A DNA stretch of 12,060 bases, from the NCBI GenBank assembly GCA_002697825.1, contig NZYH01000069.1:1-12060 (forward strand), given 5' to 3'. Below the pieces are notes generated by a model that saw only the letters and a list, made by a program, of their open reading frames with translations, was not told where the DNA came from and did not search any database. The translations under genes were made by a program, and so were the position numbers. Of the stretch, positions 6,675-12,060 are shown one piece after another. Origin of the DNA: Nitrospina sp. (GTDB lineage: Bacteria > Nitrospinota > Nitrospinia > Nitrospinales > VA-1). Numbering within the stretch: the stretch's first letter is position 1; each line of letters opens with the position of its first letter.

Positions 6675-7708
6675 ATCCAAATTCGGATGCAAGCCCAATA
6701 TAGCTTGAGTATTGGATTCAACAAATAATCCACCAAAGGATTATTTAGCCCGGTTACCTTAATGGTGTCTTGATATAACTTTATAATATCGCTATCTGGA
6801 ACTGTTCGAGAGGATTGAATTTTTCTTCTTTTTCTAGTGATTTGGATCCCTTGTCCCGCGATTTCAAAATAACTTTTTATTTTAAGTCGCAACCATCCAT
6901 TGAAAATTGAATATACGATTTGTGAAATCTCTACCAATATTAACGCCGGAAAGATCAGCCACAAAGTTTTGCATTCAAAGTTTTTCAATAAAATATGAAG
7001 TCTATTTTTTTCGGAACGATAAAATTTAAGCACACCTTTATTAAAATTATAATGGTGACTGCAAACAGCATTTGAGGTTGCTACTAGTCTCCACCCCATC
7101 ATCCTGATTCGCCATGAGAGATCATGGTCTTCATGATATAGAAACAGGTCTTCATCAAAACCACCCACCTTTTCATAAACCTCTCGGGAGAACATAAAAA
7201 TGCCTCCACAAGCCGATTCTGTTAAAGGCAAATCAAGGTGATCTGGCTGATCAATCAAATTTGGGTATGCAATACCCGTATAGCTAATAAGTACTCCATA
7301 GGAATTTATTCGTGCCGGCTCTTTTGAGGGAGCTTTGTCATACTCAGAATAATATAGAATCTTTGGGATGGCTGCTCCTACACTCGAGTCAGACTCCAAC
7401 AATGCAACTAAATGGCGAATACAATCCGGATTTAAAGCCAAATCATTATTCAAAAAAATAAAATAATCGCCCTTGGCTTTCTCCAGGCCCCTGTTAACTG
7501 CCGACCCAAATCCTAAATTTTCCCCGTTCTCAATCAACTTGACAGTTGAAAATTCTTCCTTTATCAGGACCTGTGACCCATCATCAGATCCATTATCGAC
7601 CACTAAGATTTCTAGGTTTTCATAATCCTGCTCTAATAAAGATTTTAAGCAGACCGAAAGAGCATCTTTATCGTTCCAATTAACAATTATGGCAGCGACC
7701 TTTTTCAT
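6671..7708 (-). CDS. GT2 glycosyltransferase (rhamnosyltransferase-like)
   Basis: GT-A fold glycosyltransferase, family 2, of the WbbL/rhamnosyltransferase-like type that extends O-antigen or similar glycans on the cytoplasmic face. It opens with VAAIIVNWND (4-13), then LVVDNGSDDG (35-44) for nucleotide binding and GENLGFGSAVNRGL (62-75). FLNNDLALNP (85-94) contains the DXD-equivalent metal site, and GGFDEDLFLYHEDHDLSWR (182-200) contains the ED catalytic-base motif (E193/D194). After the catalytic domain there is a hydrophobic stretch at 248-270 (TLWLIFPALILVEISQIVYSIF) that may anchor the protein to the membrane. Length 345. The ATG at 7708 has only a distant AGGG upstream. It is the last gene of the - strand run, 67 bases after the SGNH gene, and its stop overlaps the stop of the SDR-SRPBCC gene. 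The sugar cannot be assigned. Confidence 0.9.
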   Translation of the reverse strand: MKKVAAIIVNWNDKDALSVCLKSLLEQDYENLEILVVDNGSDDGSQVLIKEEFSTVKLIENGENLGFGSAVNRGLEKAKGDYFIFLNNDLALNPDCIRHLVALLESDSSVGAAIPKILYYSEYDKAPSKEPARINSYGVLISYTGIAYPNLIDQPDHLDLPLTESACGGIFMFSREVYEKVGGFDEDLFLYHEDHDLSWRIRMMGWRLVATSNAVCSHHYNFNKGVLKFYRSEKNRLHILLKNFECKTLWLIFPALILVEISQIVYSIFNGWLRLKIKSYFEIAGQGIQITRKRRKIQSSRTVPDSDIIKLYQDTIKVTGLNNPLVDYLLNPILKLYWACIRIWI

Positions 7709-7741
7709 TAAAATTTTTGACCCTAAAACTTTGCTAAAGAA

Positions 7742-7759
7742 AAAACATAAAAATGTTTT
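7742..7759 (-). terminator. weak stem-loop between the SGNH and GT2 genes
   Basis: On the - strand AAAACAT and ATGTTTT form a perfect 7-base stem around a TTTT loop, and the 3' arm runs into further T residues. The shape is that of an intrinsic terminator or attenuator. The stem has only one G-C pair, so it would be unstable and may only modestly lower GT2 expression, or be chance in AT-rich DNA. Confidence 0.22.
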
Positions 7760-7775
7760 AAAAATTTAAGAAAAC

Positions 7776-8930
7776 CTAAAAATTATTTTTTTTAATTAAG
7801 CTTAATAGAAATTCTGTAGAGTACTCAGCAAAATGTTGGTGCCCGATTTTGCTGAAATGGCCGTCATTGGGAATAAAATTTTCATTCAAAAATTCATCAT
7901 CAATTTTTTTAAATAGATCAAAAACATTAAAATTAACAATATCCTGGGAGTCCAGAAAAGTTTCAAATTGTTGTATGGGTAAAACAGGAAAATTTCGGTA
8001 TTGATGAACTCCTCCAAAATGGATCACAGCAAGTTTTCCCCCACCAGCAGCGACTTCCTGATTGAGTTTCACCAATAATTTTCGTGTAACTTCCCAACCT
8101 TCAGAGCTGAAAAAAAATAAATCATCAAAAATAGAAACCGTATCTGTTAAATACTCGGGTGATTGTTTTTTATCAGTCTTTTTATTTTTAGTCTTATCCT
8201 TTTTTTCTGAAGGGACAACCTTCTTCATATAGTCTGGTAAAAAAATTCTTTTAAAATAATGCTCCAGATGGTTATATTTGGTCCTTGCTAATTGATACAA
8301 ACCACTATTATTCCAAAGCCATTTATTAAAGTTTTTTCGTTTTGCCTGTAAAGCTTTGAACCAACCCACATGGTATTCATCCAAAAGCGGACTCATGCTT
8401 CTACTTTTTAATTTATCGATATTATTATCAATATCATTACACCAACAAAAAGCAACTACCGTTAGATCTGGTTTATATTTTCGAGCTTTTAAGTGAAACA
8501 TTTGCAACTGTTGCCAAGTGCCAGTTCCTCCCACACCAAAGTTGATTACTTCAACTCCCTCATCATATCTAGCAGATAAATCTTTTTCCCAAATACCTGC
8601 AAACTTTTCTTCTGGTTTTACTGCCTCTGCAGAGGTGAAAGAATCCCCCAGTAATGCGATACGAAATTTTCCATTTAGGCGCTCTGTTGGATAAAGTTTT
8701 CCAAGTAAACCCTCAGAATTTACTTTCACATGCATCTTTACCTGATTTTCCTTAAGATGCCCCTTTGTATCAGGACAATAAGACCTGCCCATTATTGGGT
8801 GGTAACATAAAACTCGATTTGGCTCGAATTCCCAGAACGTCCTGACACCAAATTCCAATAACAAAAGGAATAACAGAATTGGGAGCGCAGAAAAAAGAAG
8901 TAATTTTTTTTTTGAAAACTTTTGATTCAT
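7776..8930 (-). CDS. membrane-anchored SGNH/GDSL hydrolase-like protein
   Basis: SGNH-fold esterase/acyltransferase-like protein of 384 residues, probably modifying a glycan (for example O-acetyl or other acyl groups) outside the cytoplasm. A hydrophobic segment at about 10-29, preceded by KKK (7-9), looks like an uncleaved signal anchor. Block I is LLGDSFTSAE (93-102) with nucleophile S97. Block II is INFGVGGTGTWQQLQ (129-143). Block III is FCWCNDIDNN (161-170) with N165. Block V is PNDGHFSKIGH (354-364), with D356 and H358 completing the triad. A Lys-rich linker occupies 243-255. The gene begins 6 bases after the upstream GT4 gene's stop and lacks a clear ribosome site, which suggests translational coupling. 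Substrate not identifiable. Similar SGNH proteins occur in O-antigen, alginate and capsule loci. Confidence 0.85.
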   Translation of the reverse strand: MNQKFSKKKLLLFSALPILLFLLLLEFGVRTFWEFEPNRVLCYHPIMGRSYCPDTKGHLKENQVKMHVKVNSEGLLGKLYPTERLNGKFRIALLGDSFTSAEAVKPEEKFAGIWEKDLSARYDEGVEVINFGVGGTGTWQQLQMFHLKARKYKPDLTVVAFCWCNDIDNNIDKLKSRSMSPLLDEYHVGWFKALQAKRKNFNKWLWNNSGLYQLARTKYNHLEHYFKRIFLPDYMKKVVPSEKKDKTKNKKTDKKQSPEYLTDTVSIFDDLFFFSSEGWEVTRKLLVKLNQEVAAGGGKLAVIHFGGVHQYRNFPVLPIQQFETFLDSQDIVNFNVFDLFKKIDDEFLNENFIPNDGHFSKIGHQHFAEYSTEFLLSLIKKNNF

Positions 8931-8936
8931 TTTTGA

Positions 8937-10010
8937 TTATTTATAGAATTTTTCAAAGCACTTTATTAAATGCGCACAATTTGTATCCCAAGAAAATTGC
9001 CTTATTTTTTGATATCCCGTTTCAGTAAGTTTAAGCCTCAAAGAATCATCGCCCAATATTCGGATAAGATTTTTTGCCAAGGCTTCAGGATCCTTCGAAG
9101 GTGATACCAATGCAGTTTCTTCATTTATTGCATAGTCCCAACTTCCACCCGTGTCGGTAGTCACAAGTGCCGTGCCGCACATCATCGCCTCCATTGCAGG
9201 CATCCCGAGCCCTTCATACCAACTCGAACATAAAAAGGTACCACAGGAAGAATAAATTTCTCTAAGCGCCTCTCCTGTTGGACGATAATGATATTCAAAT
9301 GTAAAACCCGCTTCTTCGTAAAGAGGAGTTGGGTCTTTAATTTTTTCCCCAAATACTACAAGTTCAATTTTACAATTTTCTGAACGAACCTTTTTTACCG
9401 CTTCAATCGCATCACTATAACCCTTCCAATCGTAATCATGATGTAGCATACACACGCGTATACCTGCGTTTTTATTTTTATTCGGTTTAAAAAAAACCTT
9501 ATTATTTACTGGTGTAACAAGAACATCCGCCTCTTGTTTGTATTGTTCTTGGAGTATTTTTTTCAACCAGGATGAAATTACTATCTTCCTGAAAGGCATA
9601 TAATAGGTTTTTTCTGCCTTGCTCTTTTCCCGAGTCCACAAACTCTCATGATGTTGAACAAAATAAAACTTTTTACCTTTGTCGTCAGAAAAGGAAGCAG
9701 AAAAATCGGCCGTTTGCCAAGCGGTTGCCAATAAAATATCTGCATTAGGAATTAAACTTTTATCATTAATAGAAAGAAGTTCTATGGGAATTTTATTATC
9801 CATCCAGTCAATGACATCGGGAGATAAAACTGACACCTTCTTATTAAAAAATCTCGGCCAATGATCGATACGATACCATCTGGCCGGCCTGGCAAGAACA
9901 AACCACCTTACCGAATGTCCCATTTTTTTCAAACGGTTTGCATATTCAAATAAGGCGCGATTACCTCCGCTGATCCTTGCATACTGGCTGGCGAGAAATG
10001 TGATTTTCAT
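8937..10010 (-). CDS. GT4 glycosyltransferase
   Basis: GT-B glycosyltransferase, family GT4 (357 residues). The acceptor domain opens with ITFLASQYARISGGNRALFEY (3-23, Gly-rich loop then helix). VQHHESLW (118-125) and RKIVISSWLKKILQ (141-154) are typical of a group related to mannosyl- and rhamnosyltransferases. The linker VTPVNNKVFF (165-174) leads into the donor domain, with DWKGYSDAIEAVKKV (194-208). The donor site EX7E is intact: E266-GLGMPAM-E274, followed by CGTALVTTDTGG (278-289). It sits in the - strand run after the cupin gene (89-base gap) and immediately before the SGNH gene. No ribosome site is obvious at the ATG at 10010, but the Gly-rich loop lies 14 residues in, as expected. 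Donor and acceptor unknown. Confidence 0.9.
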   Translation of the reverse strand: MKITFLASQYARISGGNRALFEYANRLKKMGHSVRWFVLARPARWYRIDHWPRFFNKKVSVLSPDVIDWMDNKIPIELLSINDKSLIPNADILLATAWQTADFSASFSDDKGKKFYFVQHHESLWTREKSKAEKTYYMPFRKIVISSWLKKILQEQYKQEADVLVTPVNNKVFFKPNKNKNAGIRVCMLHHDYDWKGYSDAIEAVKKVRSENCKIELVVFGEKIKDPTPLYEEAGFTFEYHYRPTGEALREIYSSCGTFLCSSWYEGLGMPAMEAMMCGTALVTTDTGGSWDYAINEETALVSPSKDPEALAKNLIRILGDDSLRLKLTETGYQKIRQFSWDTNCAHLIKCFEKFYK

Positions 10011-10099
10011 CTATGAAGATTGATTGGGTAGGGTAAAAAGGAAATTATATTCAAGGATTACTCCAGAATATTTTTAAAAATATAAATCAGATATGTAAA

Positions 10100-10504
10100 T
10101 CACTCTAAAATTTGTTCATAATAAGTATCCGGATCCTCAGGGTCAAAAGACTCGTTAGCATACACTATTAGCACCATATCGTCTTCACCGATATTTTTTA
10201 TCGCATGAATGGTACCGGGTTGGATTTTGATGGTTTTCAAATTGTTAACTCCCATTAGTACTTCCCGGGTTTCTCCGGTTTCTCGATCTTTCAAAACTAG
10301 TAGACCCTTGCCCGCTGGGATGCAAAACCATTCAACCTTACGAGTATGATAATGATTCCCTCGAATTTTTCCAGGGTAGGCAACTGAAACATGAAGTTGC
10401 CCAAACTCCCTACAGCCCTCCGGTAATTCGCCTCCCAGGACCTCAATAAGCCAACCCCTTTCATCCGATTTTTTATCAAGATCAAGAATTTCAATATTCT
10501 TCAT
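10100..10504 (-). CDS. cupin sugar-nucleotide epimerase-like protein (CapF C-terminal-domain-like)
   Basis: Single-domain cupin of 134 residues resembling the C-terminal domain of CapF, which epimerises C3 of a UDP-4-keto-6-deoxyhexosamine in capsule precursor synthesis. The start of the fold is DERGWLIEVLGG (14-25). The metal-binding motif GNHYHTRKVEWF (49-60) gives H51, H53 and E58, and GTIHAIKN (97-104) gives the fourth ligand, H100. The closing segment NESFDPEDPDTYYEQIL (117-133) is very close to the end of staphylococcal CapF as I remember it (NEMFDPNQPDTYF). Translation starts at the ATG at 10504 with a strong GGAAGG 8 bases upstream, inside the end of the SDR gene, so the two are coupled. 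An alternative is another sugar 3(,5)-epimerase or ketoisomerase of the WxcM/FdtA kind, but the C-terminal signature favours the CapF type. Confidence 0.82.
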   Translation of the reverse strand: MKNIEILDLDKKSDERGWLIEVLGGELPEGCREFGQLHVSVAYPGKIRGNHYHTRKVEWFCIPAGKGLLVLKDRETGETREVLMGVNNLKTIKIQPGTIHAIKNIGEDDMVLIVYANESFDPEDPDTYYEQILE

Positions 10505-10509
10505 TTATT

Positions 10510-11367
10510 TTACCTTCCAAAATACTTCAGAGATTTCACAATTCCCTTAGAAAGAGAAGTCATAGGTTTCCAACCATAGTCTCGTTTGAACTTACTTGCA
10601 TCACAACAATAAGAAATACTATCTTCTGCGATTGGCTTAAAATTTACGTTTACCCCCTTAACATTTTTTTTAATAGCATTAATAATTTTAGTTAAAGAAG
10701 TCATATGACCAGAACTTATGTTGTAAGTTTTTCCCTCCATCTTTTTTTTAATGAATCCTGCCAATACAAAGGCTTGTACTACATCATCTACATAAATAAA
10801 ATCGCGGCTCTGTTTTCCCTTTCCATTAATTTCCAAGGGTAAGCCTTTTTGAGCCTTCTGGCAAAAAGTTGCCACAACAGAGTTGTAATTGGGCCGGCAT
10901 CCGGGTCCGTAAACATTTGCCAATCTTAAAATAGTATAGGGAAGACCGGAGATACGAATCAAATCTTCTGCGGCTTTTTTACTGGCACCATAAATCGACT
11001 CGGGTTGTAACGGGCTTGATTCAAAAATTTTTCCCTTAATTTTATTTAAGCGATATACCTGAGAAGACGAAGCAAACAGAATTTGTGCTGAAGGCTTTCC
11101 ATAATTTTTAACAGCATCAATAAATCTCGATGTTGCTGTAATATTTCCACTCAGTATTTCTTCATCGGTTCCACGATTCACTCCACCCAAATGGAAAAAT
11201 AACCCTACACCCGATGTGAATTTTTTTAACTGGCTCAAAGACGGAAGTGCCTTGCCACGAGGAAGTGTAACCACTTTCCCATAATCCTTTAATACGGGTA
11301 CCAGATGCGAACCAATAAACCCGGATGCTCCTGTTACACCTATACGCCTAGATTCTGGATTGGTCAT
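10510..11367 (-). CDS. NAD-dependent sugar-nucleotide epimerase/reductase (extended SDR, CapF N-domain-like)
   Basis: Extended SDR acting on a nucleotide sugar in the cytoplasm (285 residues). The NAD(P)-binding loop is VTGASGFIG (11-19). Active-site residues are in FASSSQVY (98-105) and Y126-GAS-K130. HLGGVNRGTDEEILSGN (59-75) and CRPNYNSVVATFCQ (157-170) recall the CapF reductase domain, in which HLAGVNR and KPNYNSVIATFC occur at the same places from memory. RDFIYVDDVVQAF (188-200) and a C-terminal FKRDYGWKP (260-268) are more like GalE/WbpP-type epimerases. It is the first gene of the - strand run, with a promoter just upstream and no Shine-Dalgarno at the ATG at 11367. The cupin gene starts 5 bases after its stop. 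Reaction: either 4-keto reduction paired with the cupin, or a C4 epimerisation. The context favours the first. Confidence 0.85.
   Translation of the reverse strand: MTNPESRRIGVTGASGFIGSHLVPVLKDYGKVVTLPRGKALPSLSQLKKFTSGVGLFFHLGGVNRGTDEEILSGNITATSRFIDAVKNYGKPSAQILFASSSQVYRLNKIKGKIFESSPLQPESIYGASKKAAEDLIRISGLPYTILRLANVYGPGCRPNYNSVVATFCQKAQKGLPLEINGKGKQSRDFIYVDDVVQAFVLAGFIKKKMEGKTYNISSGHMTSLTKIINAIKKNVKGVNVNFKPIAEDSISYCCDASKFKRDYGWKPMTSLSKGIVKSLKYFGR
10513..10518 (-). promoter_or_regulatory. ribosome binding site of the cupin gene inside the SDR gene
   Basis: Reads GGAAGG on the - strand, overlapping the last codons (Gly-Arg) of the SDR gene, 8 bases before the cupin ATG at 10504. This arrangement implies coupled translation of the two proteins. 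Confidence 0.7.
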
Positions 11368-11385
11368 TAGGTTAGAGTAATAAAG

Positions 11386-11414
11386 AGTATAAATTCAGGA
11401 AAGAACGATACCAA
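11386..11414 (-). promoter_or_regulatory. sigma70-type promoter for the - strand glycan operon
   Basis: On the - strand TTGGTA (11409-11414, 4 of 6 to TTGACA) and TATACT (11386-11391, 5 of 6 to TATAAT) are separated by the optimal 17 bases. Transcription would start near 11379, about 12 bases before the SDR ATG. That very short leader fits the missing ribosome site. It would drive the five - strand glycan genes. Confidence 0.42.
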
Positions 11415-11538
11415 AGCTTTATCAGTTGAAGTATAACCGTTATTAATATGCAAAGCCAGATAGAAGCCTAATTGAATTACCAGCCCTCCTCTGTTAGTCT
11501 CTAGGGAAAAAAATTCTTAAACTAAAAATTAAGCATAT

Positions 11539-11544
11539 TATAAT
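11539..11544 (+). promoter_or_regulatory. -10 element upstream of the CrtC/AttH-like gene
   Basis: A perfect TATAAT lies 36 bases upstream of the ATG at 11581. The best -35 at the right distance is only CTTAAA (11516-11521, 3 of 6), so this is a tentative promoter. Confidence 0.33.
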
Positions 11545-11580
11545 CTTTGCGGTTATTTTCATAAAATCCTTGAGAAACTG

Positions 11581-12060
11581 ATGCCACAACTCATTATACT
11601 CTTTATGTTTCTACTGACCCTGAATGTTGGTAGCGCCCATGGCCAAAATTCACCTTCGCCCAAGTTCCAGGAGGCTCTACCCGGTTACTCCTATCAATTT
11701 CCCCGTGATGATTTTTCCCATAATGAGTTCCGGGTTGAATGGTGGTATTACACTGGAAATCTAGAAAATGAAACCGGGAGACAATTTGGTTATCAACTTA
11801 CTTTTTTTCGAGTGGGATTAGAAGGTGATAAGCCAGTAAATAATCCTTCAAAATGGAAGATTGACCACATCTATTTTTCCCATATGACGGTTTCAGATAT
11901 TCAAAACAAAAAATTTCATTTCTTTGAAAGAATAAATCGAAAAGGAATTAAAAATGCCGGCGCCGAAACCCATACTTTCAAGATTTGGAACTCAGACTGG
12001 AGTTTGACTGGGGATGGAAATACCCATAATTTACAAGCCTTGGAAAATGGTACAGGCCTT
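11581..12060 (+). CDS. secreted CrtC/AttH-like lipocalin-domain protein (3' truncated by window edge)
   Basis: The first 160 codons of a gene that continues beyond the right edge. Residues 2 to about 19 (PQLIILFMFLLTLNVGSA) form a signal peptide with a likely cleavage near GSA-H, so the product is exported. The mature part shows the CrtC/AttH family hallmarks (COG5621, 'predicted secreted hydrolase', related to carotenoid 1,2-hydratase): NEFRVEWWYYTGNL (48-61), GRQFGYQLTFFRVGL (66-80) and HIYFSHMTVSDIQNKKFHFFER (split as 96-108 and 109-118). These proteins are built from two lipocalin-like barrels, and only the first is visible. Family neighbours are often LolCDE-like ABC transporter genes, but none is in view. 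The ATG at 11581 directly precedes the signal peptide, though the ribosome site is weak. True carotenoid hydratase activity is not implied. The gene is divergent from the - strand glycan run. Confidence 0.85.
   Translation, partial: MPQLIILFMFLLTLNVGSAHGQNSPSPKFQEALPGYSYQFPRDDFSHNEFRVEWWYYTGNLENETGRQFGYQLTFFRVGLEGDKPVNNPSKWKIDHIYFSHMTVSDIQNKKFHFFERINRKGIKNAGAETHTFKIWNSDWSLTGDGNTHNLQALENGTGL

Noticed and set aside
9679..9864. 61-codon + strand open frame inside the - strand GT4 gene
   Set aside because: Entirely antisense to a gene with clear GT4 motifs, and shows no independent coding features.
10068..10083. Perfect 16-base palindrome ATATTTTTAAAAATAT between the GT4 and cupin genes
   Set aside because: It consists only of A and T and has no loop, so a stable RNA hairpin is unlikely. 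Such palindromes are expected by chance in DNA this AT-rich.

Overview
This AT-rich window reads as a stretch of Gram-negative bacterial chromosome dominated by surface-polysaccharide genes (LPS core, O-antigen or capsule). The Gram-negative call rests on a GT9 heptosyltransferase-like protein and a WaaG-like GT4, both typical of LPS assembly, plus a secreted CrtC/AttH-like protein. The sequence alone does not identify a lineage. I saw no phage, IS, CRISPR, rRNA or tRNA sequence. No gap between supported genes exceeds 300 bases.

Region 1 (2-4707, + strand) is a tight run of five genes: the C-terminal part of a GT4 glycosyltransferase cut by the left edge, a GT9 glycosyltransferase, a class I SAM methyltransferase, and two full GT4 glycosyltransferases, the second WaaG-like. 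Three of the four visible starts are non-ATG (TTG, GTG, TTG). Region 2 (4708-4967) is a 260-base non-genic gap holding two inverted repeats and a possible short + strand transcription unit. Region 3 (4968-6674) is a divergent pair that does not look glycan-related: a 76-residue dual-CDGSH iron-sulfur protein (- strand) and an SDR (TIGR01777 type) fused to a C-terminal SRPBCC domain (+ strand). The SDR gene meets the next - strand gene tail to tail, and both stops lie in a single TTAA.

Region 4 (6671-11367, - strand) is a second glycan run. Read in its own direction, it holds an SDR sugar-nucleotide enzyme, a small cupin sugar epimerase, a GT4, a membrane-anchored SGNH hydrolase-like protein and a GT2. 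The SDR and cupin look like the two halves of CapF (the bifunctional 6-deoxy-hexosamine enzyme of capsule synthesis) encoded as separate adjacent genes. Region 5 (11581 to the right edge, + strand) is the 5' part of a gene for a secreted CrtC/AttH-like (lipocalin-type) protein, transcribed away from region 4.

Taken together, the two opposed runs supply at least five glycosyltransferases, one methyltransferase, one sugar-nucleotide SDR/cupin pair and one possible acyl-modifying enzyme. This is consistent with one decorated surface glycan, although no flippase, polymerase or ligase gene is in view. The most notable observation is the split-CapF pair. The rest is mostly family-level annotation with a few oddities.
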